Program-made: the position numbers and the translations under genes | Notes under the pieces: model-generated | Told to the model about the DNA's origin: nothing | Seen by the model: the letters and a program-made list of their open reading frames with translations, nothing else | Databases searched by the model: none | From: Syngnathus acus | Lineage: Eukaryota; Chordata; Actinopteri; Syngnathiformes; Syngnathidae | Direction of reading: 5' to 3' | Assembly: GCF_901709675.1 (NCBI RefSeq) | Contig: NC_051095.1 | Span: 15,141,456-15,205,455, forward strand | Length of the DNA stretch: 64,000 nucleotides | Part shown: piece after piece, positions 13,701 through 23,977 of the stretch | Layout of the letters: each line of letters starts with the position of its first letter | Position numbering within the stretch: position 1 is the stretch's first letter

Positions 13701-16674
13701 TTGCAAGGTTGAAACCATTGGAGATGCCTACATGGTGGTCGCAGGTGCTCCGGAGAAGACCAAGTATCATGCGCATAACATTTGTGACATGGCATTGGAC
13801 ATGGTGCGCTCCATCGATCACTTGAAAGACCCCTCAAATGGAAACAACATACAGATTCGTGTCGGTGGGTTGGGTTTCACGCCTATGCTGATGATGATTA
13901 TTGTTATTGATATAATTGTTAGGGTTCCCACACTGGGACAGGAAGTGAAACTAATACACACCTTGTTTGTAAACAAATGTAGAGTAGCTCAGTCTCTGGC
14001 GGACGGACGTCAAGGTGATGTGCTTTTGGCCCAACTTTTTTTTTCTCGTTTGAAGCAGCATCACACCAAGGTGATTGTCAGTGCAGGTTGAGGGGAGAAA
14101 AAAAGAAGTAGCGCAGTACAAGTGCAACTTCCAAAGGCATTTAAACAGTCTCTCTGGGCTCTTAAGAAAGAAGCTAAAGCAATAACAAATGCCAGTGGTG
14201 ATTTATAGGATAATAATTCAGACTACCCTTTCATCCTTCATTCCCTAAAAAGAAGACAAACTAGTGTTGCACTTTCCTAATAACACATTTAAGCGGTCAA
14301 TGATTTATTTGACGTCATTGTAGCTTCTTTCTGTTTGGACAAAAGATAATATTGTTTTTTGAGTTACATCCTTGGCGATTATACCTTTATGTGGTTTCAG
14401 TTAATAGCAGGCACCCCGAGGGCAATTGCAACTACAATGGGGCCTGTGATGAAAACAAGTCTTACACAAATGGACCTGCTTTGTTGTGGCTGCAGGCATC
14501 CACTCTGGCATGGTGGTAGCAGGTGTGGTTGGACACAAGATGCCCCGATACGGTCTACACGGCGATACAGTCCACACGGCGTCTGCCATGGAGAGCAACG
14601 GAAAGGTGACGAAAGCCAAACAAAATGAACCCTGCTATTCACAAATTAACGTTTGCCAGAAGATGGCGCCAAAGCCCAGACTAATAGGGAAGCACTAATT
14701 GGGGTCAAAAATCAAGGACCACATTAGCAGCCCGTGAGCCTGTTCTATGAATTGTTCACAAGTGATAGGTCAAGTTATCATTTCTAAATGTTGGATCCAA
14801 AGAACAAGAAGGGGTTATTGAAAAAAAACAAAACAAGGACTACTCAAGAAGGTCTTTGTCTCTCTTCATCAGGAAATGCATATCCAGCTCAGCAGCGCCA
14901 CCTATGAGCACCTGAAAGGAAGCCACTTTATTTTCGAAAGGAGGGGCACCATTACCATCAAGGTTGGAGTCAAAACCACACACAGTATCGAAATTGTAGC
15001 TGTACTGCAAATATTCGCTATGACAACATAATTAATTGCTGTAGGACACGTGAATAGCACAGTGGGATGATGCGTTGGCAGTAAATAAATGTTATCTGCG
15101 TGCACAAAAACTTCCCTCAGGCTACAGCTGGTGCAAATGGAAGATGTGCGTATCAGCAAACCAACCAAAATAACTGGCAATGTTTTGGCTGTGGGCAGAG
15201 AACATATTTAGCATTTTGAGTGTGTAAGTGTCGCCTGCTTGCTTTTCTTTTTATCTCCAGTCTGACTTGTGTAGAGTACATTCGGTGATAAGGCCAACAA
15301 AATTTCTCCCAAAGCAGCCGTCAGGAAGGATCTTAAGGGGAAAAAAAGAAAGTTGTTTTGTAAACTTCCTTTTATGAGACAGGTTGTGCTATGAATATTT
15401 AAATATGGGAACAGAAAAGATTTTTCCAGGAAGGAACCTATACCTTAGTAGAAGCTCAAATCAGACCATGCTTTCAATTGGTTTCTTATTAATTATATAA
15501 CCACCCACTTATTTTAGGAATGTAAGGTTTTGTTCACAAGCAATGTACACAATTAAGTCTAAACATTGAAAGATGAGCATCAAAATATAACAAGTTGTGT
15601 TAGAATTTTTTCCAAGTCCGTGATCTATGACAATTTTATGGAAAACTGTATCTTGGTAGCTGAAGTTCACATCGGCAACACGAGTTTTATTTTTTTTTTA
15701 TTTGGGAGACCCTCTTGTTTTATTTCCATCAAGAAGATAGCCATTCAACCCAAATACATTAATTCCAACCTTAAATTGGGCCAGGGTATGAATAATTTGT
15801 GATGAAACAGATCCTTACTTTCGCTCATCTTTTAGGGCAATGTGGAGATTGAGACCTACTGGCTGAAAGGTAAACGGGACAAAGATGGAAATGCCCAAGC
15901 GGCGTGTCCTCAATTCGAGACCCAAACCATCAGTAAGGCCATCAGCAAGGCCACCATCACTGAGGTCATCACCGAGGGTGACGAGGAGGGACTGGTAGGG
16001 ATGCAACAAGATCGTGCTTTGGCTTATCACACACCGAGCGAAGTGGACAAAACCAACTGAACTGGTCGCTCTCCCTTATAATCCTCTCTTTGTGGCCATC
16101 CACATGTTTTTGTGGTTCAATAGAAATGTATACATGTATGTAAATGTAAAAAATGACTCGACATTTAATCAACGTATGAACTTTGCCATTCAAATGACGC
16201 TGACCTCCATATTAGGTTCATTCTGAAATTGTGCTCAAAATCCCTAACTTTGTGTGAGTTACCTAATAATCTTTTAAGCTCTATTTTGGACTTTGTATCC
16301 TTCTTTTCAGGTTTTCCCTCTGGTACCGGGCGAGGACGAAGATGATGTAAAATCTATTCACTCTCATCGCATCAAGATGGAGAATTCAGGCCATTCTCTG
16401 GAGGAGTCCGTGGAAGAGTGTCGTGTGGAGGAGATGTCTGTTCACAAGGTAAAACTGAAAAGTTAAAAGACTAAGTTTTGTTGCTTTGTTCAAATTCATA
16501 ATATGCATGCTGTGTTGTCAGTCCCATTACAAAGACGCTTTGCAGGAGTGCTTGGAGGACGCTCATCTGGAGTTGGCGTCACCCGAGTGTGACGGCAGGA
16601 ATTCCATGATGGAGTCACGTGACAGCTCCTGCGACTCTCGCTGCTCCAAGAGTGCCATGTGTTCCGTGTCCTGA
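7728..16674 (+). CDS. gucy1b2: Soluble guanylate cyclase subunit beta-2 (18 coding exons, 766 aa)
   Basis: Haem-dependent guanylate cyclase subunit that makes cGMP. Exons: 7728-7847, 8180-8320, 8637-8776, 9058-9192, 9719-9842, 9911-10030, 10147-10231, 11143-11229, 11350-11467, 12555-12684, 12809-12955, 13486-13632, 13708-13864, 14496-14605, 14873-14962, 15836-15994, 16311-16448, 16522-16674; total 2301 nt, open throughout. Domains: H-NOX at about 1-180 with proximal haem ligand His104 (NLHEYL) and the haem-carboxylate motif YRSKR at 133-137; HNOBA/PAS-like about 200-385; helical linker about 385-435; class III cyclase about 450-610. Metal aspartates Asp460 (LFSDVVGFT) and Asp504 (VETIGDAY) and base-contact Glu500 are present, but the Cys, Asn and Arg of the PRYCLFG...N...R segment are Gly570, His577 and Ala581. 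The acidic tail ends in CSVS, a CAAX box as in mammalian beta-2, which is why I prefer beta-2 over beta-1. Human GUCY1B2 is a pseudogene; mouse Gucy1b2 serves oxygen-sensing olfactory neurons. Confidence 0.93.
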
Positions 16675-16879
16675 ACTGGTACACATTAAAATGGAAAAGC
16701 TAAACAGACACTAGCTGATGCCATAGCCAGTAATCGACTCTTTGTGCATCTGATGTAAAACACTGACAAACAATTTGTTTGCTTTTTGGTCTTTTGATTC
16801 TAGACTCCAGTGATCTGTCTTGAGTACATTTGACATGAGACTGATAGACTTTGTTTTATTGCATAGTGATAGAAGAAAC

Positions 16880-16885
16880 AATAAA
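16880..16885 (+). promoter_or_regulatory. Candidate poly(A) signal for gucy1b2
   Basis: AATAAA about 205 bp after the gucy1b2 stop codon, in AT-rich sequence. It is the first canonical hexamer I noticed downstream. Confidence 0.55.
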
Positions 16886-17239
16886 TATTGTCTACTAGCC
16901 CAGTGGGAATAGATATTTCAATTAACACATTTCAGCTTCACCTTAAAGCAATTAAACTATTTATCCCCATCCAAAAAATCTCATTGCTATGTGGTTCAGT
17001 TGAACACTCTTGTGTTTATTTCTTGCAGTCTTGCACGCTATAGCTACTACTAGTTAGATCTGACAATCAAATGGCTTTTTCCTTTCAGAAAGTTTCAGTA
17101 ACAAGCTTGTCAGCTCAGAAGAAATTAAGCAAGTTGGCAAGAAGTGTACAGACCTGACCTGTTTGTCCGCTACTATTTATTATACCACTCAGCTATGATG
17201 TGACATCATGTAAAGTATATGTACATATACATAGTACAT

Positions 17240-17290
17240 ATATACACGCACGCACGCACGTGCACACACACACACGCACACACACACGCG
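17240..17290. repeat. (CA)n/(CACG)n microsatellite
   Basis: Alternating ACGC and ACAC tracts in the region between the convergent gucy1b2 and the small membrane-protein gene. Confidence 0.9.
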
Positions 17291-17387
17291 AAATTCAAGC
17301 CTCTTGCATTTTCATTCTGCAGCTGGCACACACCTTGGCCGTGTTGTATCTGCACACATTCAAATGATGAACAAGCATCTCCTTATC

Positions 17388-17790
17388 TCCATCCATCCAT
17401 CCATCCATCCATCCATCCATCCATCCATCCATCCTCTGTACCGCTTATCCCCATGGGGGTCGCAGGCGTGCTGGAGCCTATCCCAGCAGTCATCGGGCAG
17501 TAGGTGGGGGACACCCTGAACTGGTTGCCAGCTAGTCACAGGGCGCACAGAGAAGAACAACCAGCCGCACTCGCACTCGCACTCACACCTAAGGGCAATT
17601 TGGAGTGCTCAATAACCCTACCATGCATGTTTTTGGGATGTGGGAGGAAACCGAAGTGCCTGGAGAAAACCCACGCAGGCACGGGGAGAACATGCAAACT
17701 CCACACAAGGAGGGCCGGAGGTGGAATCGAATCCGCACCCTCTGAATTGTGAGACGGACGTGCTAACCAGTGCCCCACCGTACACACACA
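17388..17790 (-). mobile_element. LINE-type 3' end with (TGGA)n tail
   Basis: Read on the minus strand, this ~400-bp segment is a very common fish interspersed repeat (recognisable pieces on the plus strand include TTTTTGGGATGTGGGAGGAA and GGAGAACATGCAAACTCC). It ends in about 11 TGGA repeats (CATC on the plus strand, 17388-17432). Such tetranucleotide tails are typical of fish L2/RTE-like LINE 3' ends. The exact family was not assigned because no library search was possible. Confidence 0.75.
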
Positions 17791-17799
17791 TACAATCTA

Positions 17800-18370
17800 G
17801 TGTAAGGCAACCTGGTAATATAGTGTAACACAATATAACACATGCAATAGAATGTGGTGTAATGCAAAGTTGCTTATCCAAAGTAGCTTAGTACAAGGTA
17901 GCACAATGCTACATAGAGCAATACAGTGTACAGTAACTGTAGCGTAACAAGACATGATACAGTGTAGCAAAATAGAGCAAAATAGAGCAAAAGTGGTGTA
18001 ACACTTAGTAGTGTACAGCAAAGTAGCATAATGCAAGGTAGTTTAACACAATGTAGTGCACCACAACATGGTGTAATGCAACACAGAGTTGTGTAACAGT
18101 ACAGTGTAAGGTGGCACTATGCCAGTGCAAAATGATGCAGAGCTACGCAATATGGCGCAATGCCGTGTAGCAAAACCTAACATAGAGCAACAAAATGTAG
18201 TGTACCGCAATGTAGCATAACAATATTCCGTAATGTGCAACGCTGCAATGTTGCTTAATACTTTGTCCTGAATGCGACATACTGTAAGATAACGTGTAAC
18301 ACTACACGTCATATGCTGTGTTACGTTGCACAATGTGATTACATAACAATATGTAAGCTAGCACAATGCA
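17800..18370. repeat. Degenerate short-period tandem repeat
   Basis: About 570 bp of imperfect repeats built on words such as TGTAACACAATGTAG, TAGCATAATGCAAGG and GTGTAATGCAA, with a period of roughly 12-20 bp and heavy divergence. It directly follows the LINE tail element. Open frames of up to 96 codons on the minus strand are compositional. Confidence 0.7.
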
Positions 18371-18680
18371 ACCCACCATAATGTAAACAAAATATAAGCC
18401 TTAACAATATAATATAAATACAATTGAGAAATTCTGGGACCAAAAACATTTTCTCACTCAATAATTTTTCAATTCAATTCACCCTGTAAAAGGTTTATAT
18501 AACAGCTTAGTTAACAGCTGTGCAAAAAGATTTCAAAGGACCTTCATTTGAAAAATGACTTTTTTTTTATTTGATCTTTCCAGTGATACCAAGCAGTCAT
18601 AGGCGTCTGAGTTTAGCGTTTGAAATAATCATGTGTGGTATATCATGTAGATGACATTAAACGCAATGACGTTATGCCAG

Positions 18681-19007
18681 TCAGATGTGATTCCCAACTG
18701 ACAGGCCTTCAGTCGAGGTGCACTTAAAGGTGGCGTCCTCTCGATCTTGGCCGCTCCTGACGCTGCTGTGGGAGTCCGTTGGCGTCGAGGTGATGGAGCA
18801 GTGGAACCAGAAAGCGTAGAAGAACGCCAGGAGGAGCAGGAGGCAGACGCCGCAAAATATCACCACGATCACCACAACGTGCGCTTGCATGTGCCCCTCT
18901 TCCCATGGAAACTGCCTAGCTGCGGTCTGGGGGTGAAATGTCATCCGTGTGCTGTTGAGACTGCCTGGTGCAGTTACTGTGGGCATTGGATGGGTGACTT
19001 GTGCCAT
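18681..19007 (-). CDS. Small single-pass membrane protein, unrecognised family (108 aa)
   Basis: One coding exon encodes 108 residues from ATG at 19007 to TGA at 18681. Layout: an N-terminal segment of about 44 residues with one N-glycosylation sequon (LNSTR); a strong hydrophobic helix at about 46-74 (VVVIVVIF then CLLLLLAFF); then a ~35-residue Ser/Thr-rich polar tail with TSTPTDSHSS and ending VGNHI. No signal peptide is seen. A 3' splice site (CCTGTAG) lies 10 bp before the ATG and a GTAAGA donor at 19126-19121 ends an upstream non-coding exon, so translation probably starts here rather than at the in-frame ATG at 19055, which would lie in the intron. It lies tail to tail with gucy1b2 and upstream of the ARL3-like gene on the other side. 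I do not recognise a family and assign no function. Confidence 0.65.
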   Translation of the reverse strand: MAQVTHPMPTVTAPGSLNSTRMTFHPQTAARQFPWEEGHMQAHVVVIVVIFCGVCLLLLLAFFYAFWFHCSITSTPTDSHSSVRSGQDREDATFKCTSTEGLSVGNHI

Positions 19008-19126
19008 AATTGGAGCCCTACAGGAAAAATAAAATTGCCTGTTGAGCACTGACATTCAACATAAAAACAAAGCACATTCATATGTATATTTAAAAGCAAA
19101 AGGGCACAGAATTCTTTTGTTCTTAC

Positions 19127-19190
19127 CAGAGTGTGAGTGTGTTTTGATCCAGTCTGTCAGGATGTCTTCTTTTGTGGAGTGCAGCTACGA
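19127..19190 (-). other. Probable 5' UTR exon of the small membrane-protein gene
   Basis: The minus strand shows an exon-like end ...CACTCTG followed by GTAAGAAC at 19127/19126, pairing with the CCTGTAG acceptor at about 19018 to give a ~110-bp intron. The 5' limit is approximate. Confidence 0.4.
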
Positions 19191-19309
19191 TTAAGTGACA
19201 GATGTATAAAGGGAAAGAGGGGAGGGAGATGGTGGTTGGAAAATAACAAGGAGGGTTGCCATGGAAACTCATATTGACAATGTGACATCACATCTTCGGG
19301 GTGTTTTAG

Positions 19310-19560
19310 CCATCCATCCATTTTCTTGGATGGCTTAGCCTCATTAGGGAGAGCTGTAGCCTATCGGCTACGACTGTGCGAGAGGAGATATCATTTAATG
19401 TCTTTCATGAATGGAATATGTAGGGGGAGAGAATTCTCATAAGCACAAGGGGGCAACATGCAAACTGTAGATGAAATTCAAACAGCAAAACCTCTCGTCT
19501 CGACTGTGAAGCAGACAACTTGTCCCCCACCGTATTTGACTTGTGACACTGTATTGCCAC
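19310..19560 (-). mobile_element. Old, degraded copy of the LINE-tail repeat
   Basis: It begins with the plus-strand CATCCATCCATTTTCTTGGA and later shows a decayed version of the ...GGGGGCAACATGCAAACT... block, matching the younger element at 17388-17790 in order and orientation. Confidence 0.55.
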
Positions 19561-20433
19561 CTGTTGGTTGAAGAAGCACTCGTCGAGAATCCAGTGTGCT
19601 TTCACGCTCCAAATGGTTCCCTCCACCTCCTGCAGAGCTTCAACGGATAATGCCGCCCACGAGCATTGCTTCTTCTTGGTGTTGCCATGGAGAATTTCAC
19701 CACACACAAGTATACTGTGTCAAAATTTCTGACAAAAAGCCAGCCCCATATATCAAGAAAGAAGCAATCACTTCATGTGGGAGACAAGCCAACAAAGCGT
19801 GATGCGGCGTTGAAGTGCTTTCAGACGTCTAATTACATCTACACATAATAGAAACAAAAGATCCATTAAATCAGGGCTATGACGGCCAAATGGAAGTGTC
19901 AGCCTCCACCAGGGTCAAACTCAAATACAATGTATGGTAAGGTGGAAAAAAACAGTTGCACGAGCCTCTGGACACATTTGTACAAGGACATACAAGTGAA
20001 GACTGAGGGAGGGGGTCTCTGCGGATTGCCCTGCACATTTCAACAATTAAATTGAGGGAGAATAATCCTTCCATTTATTCATGCCTGCCAGGGGTTGCTA
20101 TGAGGGGTTGTGAGGGGCATCATTTATTTATTTTTATCATTCATTACCTTTCACACACACTACTCTGGTCTTTCTGTGTGCAATCTGCATGTTCCTTCCA
20201 TATTTGCATGTGCTTTCTCCGGGGTTCTTCAACTTCCTCACACATTCCAAAAACATGCGTCTTAGATTAAAGTTGTCTATAAGTGAGAATGTGTGTGAAT
20301 GGATAATTGTCTGTATGTGCCCTGTGATTGGCCAAAGTCAGCTGGGCTGAAGCTCTTCCATGACCCGTGTGGGGAAGCGATATAGGGGCCTGAAAAGAAA
20401 TGAAAACTGGAAAAGTAAAAGATCACCGAACAT

Positions 20434-20439
20434 TTTATT
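20434..20439 (-). promoter_or_regulatory. Candidate poly(A) signal for the ARL3-like gene
   Basis: AATAAA on the minus strand (TTTATT on plus) about 286 bp after the stop codon. Confidence 0.45.
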
Positions 20440-20724
20440 GTCAAAAATGTCAAAATACACTCTACACACACAACAAACTACTGTTTGAATGGTAGAGATG
20501 GCAACAGTTCTAACACAGTTAAGCTAAGTTTGCATAGTTTTCATAGGATCACCAGACAAGGATCTGAGGTATGATGGACAGGAACACAATGGAAGCCTAA
20601 TTAACTTATCGTTGCCTAAATATTAATAGCATGACAGATTTCAAAAAGAAATTATTCACATCTGTATTGTGTGGATGCGCGTGTTTGGACATGATGCTAG
20701 TTGCCTTCTCCATGTTGTTAGGGC

Positions 20725-23700
20725 TCACTTCTTCTTATTCATGATGTTGTTGCAAATCCAGTTCATGCCATCCTGTTGGATAATAAGATAGCAGTTAGCA
20801 GTCTTTCCGAAGCACTTTTGTAAAGCGTCGCGAGACAGGAAAATACAAAAGTCAATGTTTCCAGCTGACCTGAACTCCTTCCCCAGACACGGCTGAGCAG
20901 GCCTGAATCTGCCACTCGCGGTCTCTGTACGTATGAAGGTTGAGTCCCTCGGCGATCTCGCTGGCCGGCGATGCTGTGGCCAAATCTTGCTTATTGGCAA
21001 AGATGAGCACCGGAACGCCCTTTAGGTTCTCCTCGTCTATCAGCTCAGATAACTCCTGCGGGCAAATAAGGAGTCAAAGCAGGTGTGTGTGTTTGTGTTT
21101 GTTAATACTTCTTTTTCATTGAGTTGTCATGCTATTTAAATTTACTGTACTGTCTTTTGCTGTTGTAAGTGAATTTTCCCACTGCATCTCTTTAAATATG
21201 ATAATTCAACAAGGTAGGTTTTTATTCAACCACATTTGGGTCCCCTGTTATTGACTAGCCTGCAGTCTTACAGATATTCAATTTATTTTCATATCGCTCA
21301 CATATATTCCCGATAAGCCTATAGAAATGTAGCACCTTTCAAAGTCTACAAATGCTTTCTCATTAGGATCACTGATATAAGATTATAGCACATTACAGTT
21401 CCAGATTTCCAGATAGAAAAATTAATTTTGTTAATTTGTAGTGGATCATACTGAGAGATTTTCTCATGAGCATGACAGGTATTGGAGCTAATGGATCTCA
21501 TTATTGTAGTCGAATATCAAATGAAGTGGCTAGTGGTGAGTAGAGAAATTAAAATTCTAGACCCTCCATGGTCAAAGGAGTGCCCATTTACTGTGATCTT
21601 GTTTAAAAGTATTTAAAATAGTAATAATTAGATGCCAAGTACACCTAACTAAATTGCGTGCTCAGCAACTTAACTATGTAATGTGATTTATTAAAAGAAG
21701 TAGAGACAGGGTGAGATGTTTGTGGCAATATTTGGATTGTTTAGCGAGAATAACCTTTTTTTTTCAGAATCACTCACCAGTCCAGTTTCTTCAAATCGCT
21801 TTTTGTCCGCACTGTCGATAACGTAAATCTGAAAGAAAGATTTTTGTTCTTCTCATTTATGTATTTGCATGTTGGCTTCAGACAGAGGCTTGTCATTATC
21901 ACAAGCGTAAAGTACATTTTATTTGACTTTTTGAGTTCACTTACCAACAGATCTGTGTTCTCTAGGTACTTTTTCCAGAAAGTTCTGATTTTCCTTTGCC
22001 CTCCAATATCCCATACGTTGAGTTTCATGCCGTGAGAGGCAACGCTCTTAATATTGAAGCCCTGATAAAAAACACAATGCTGCAGTTAAGATGATATTGA
22101 TGATAAATATAGTTTACGCTCAATATGGACTGCACTTTGAGTGTGAGAGTGGACTGATCCAGGTGTCTCCACCAAATTAGATCCTGCAGTCGATACCTCA
22201 GTGCAGAACTGGGAAAGACAGTTTTACAATTGCATCTTTTAGATTTTGCCCTTTACCTGCTTTTTAAACCTCGTGTGTTAGCTACTGCTATTTTTGGCAC
22301 TGAATACAATTTCCTTCAGAGTACAATAAAATTTAATAACTAGCAAGTGTTTTAGTACACGTGTACAACAATATCTTCTTACGTCTGAACTAACTCCTAC
22401 ACATTTTTAAATGTGATGTCATTTTCAATCGACAGCAAGTGACAAAATGGCTGCCCCCTGAGATGGATAAAAAAAAAAGGATTTATCCTGTTTCATTCAT
22501 ATTCCGCAAATGAAAAAATGATCAGAACACTGTGTTTTGACTAGTTAGGCTGCACAGAACATATTATTACGAAGAAAGTTTGGAAGTTGACTTCCCCCTT
22601 TAATAACGTGGTTGAGTTACCTGTGGTGCTTCTATGCATATTGCCATACTGCGATTACTCACCATGGCAGATTAGGCTGAGTTGGTCATGTTAGCTTCAA
22701 CCCATACGAATCACGTACACAAGTGATTAGCTTGGTACCTGATGAATATATTGACTTTAAATTTTTCTAGCTATAGTGTATGTCAGTTTTCCTTCAATGA
22801 TCTTTGATAGCAATGTTTCAGTCCTGAATCACATCTATGTAAGACCACATATAATCGTGTCCACTTATGGCTTTCATATTGTGTCCTAACTCCTGGAGGT
22901 CATTTGTGTCACCTCACCTGTGTAGGTGTGATGGTGTTGACATCCTCAGAGGCAAGGCTCTTGAGCAGCGTGGTCTTGCCGGCATTGTCCAAGCCCAGAA
23001 GAACTATTCGCACTTCCTGCTCGCTGCTTCCCTTTAATTTCTCAATGACGGAGAGTAAGCCCTGCACAAATACGAGGGAGGGCTTTCAGATGTTCAATGT
23101 ATTTTCTGTGTATGGCAAGTTAAATACTGAAACAAATGAAGAGGTTTGATTTATTTTTCTGCAGCTACTGCACAAGTCAGCTTAAAAATGAACATACGTC
23201 ATTTCCAATCAGGGAGCCTTGTTACACAATGTCAATTAATGTCAATGTCAATTACAAAAGCATGTGTATGTCGTGACGGATAGTAAAAGGCAGAACAGTT
23301 GAATCCTCTTGTATCTGCTTTGTATAATTAGTATATGAACTTTGAGTCAGCCCCAGATTTCACAATGAGTAACAAAATGAGTAAGTAAATTCACTATTCC
23401 TACTTTTTGTGACATTTTTGTTTGGTGGGGTGTCGTGAGATTCTTTTTAAGTAAAATGGGACTGTGGAAACCCCCCCATAAAGAAATGAAAGTCTCAGTT
23501 AAAATGACCACTACTAAAATATGCCCAATCAAGCCTCACACCTGCAGAATCTAAACCACCACTTTATGATTTGAAGTCAAAGCTCCCCTGACACAGACCT
23601 CACACACACATCATCTGAGCCCTGTTTTGTAAGATGTAATCTGAGGCATAGTTAGAATAGCCTCTCCATTCATGTAACGTGATTAGCCGAAATCCAAGTG

Positions 23701-23977
23701 CTGCAAAATGAATACAGATTGTTGTGCTCCTAAAAATGAGGCACTGTTGCTTCAATTTACGATAAAGAGGATGTCAAATTTTATGAGAGGAGGCAGTCAA
23801 AGTACAATCCTGATCTTTTTTCACATTCTGTCCCATAAAATAATCGAAGCATTACAACTATATGCTGATTCAAGAAATGTAGCAAAATCAACTTCATCAA
23901 ATACAATCTGAAGAAGTTAAAAAATGTTGGCTAACCTGTGGTTGGATCACTCCACTATCCTTCTGAGCTTCTCCCAT
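20725..23977 (-). CDS. arl3: ARL3-like ADP-ribosylation factor-like GTPase (195 aa)
   Basis: ARL3 is an Arf-family GTPase that releases lipidated cargo from UNC119 and PDE6D, mainly for delivery to cilia. Six exons on the minus strand: 23936-23977, 22918-23061, 21945-22061, 21778-21828, 20870-21055 and 20725-20772 (588 nt, open). G-motifs: P-loop GLDNAGKT at 37-44, the switch I region around TPTQGFN at 59-65, WDIGGQ at 79-84 with catalytic Gln84, NKQD at 139-142 and CSAVSGEG near 172-179; the end [15 protein letters not shown] matches ARL3's DGMNW...KKK. Human ARL3 is 182 aa and starts MGLLS; here GLLS is at residue 15, preceded by a separate exon encoding [14 protein letters not shown]. This extension and substitutions such as [10 protein letters not shown] suggest one of the fish ARL3-like paralogues rather than the strict orthologue. 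Confidence 0.9.

Noticed and set aside
13471-14091. A single 206-codon frame covering the start of the cyclase domain
   Set aside because: It is gucy1b2 exons 12 and 13 read through the 75-bp intron and into the following intron; the spliced model explains it.
17797-18333. Two minus-strand frames rich in Cys, Tyr and Leu
   Set aside because: They lie entirely within the degenerate tandem repeat and reflect its composition.
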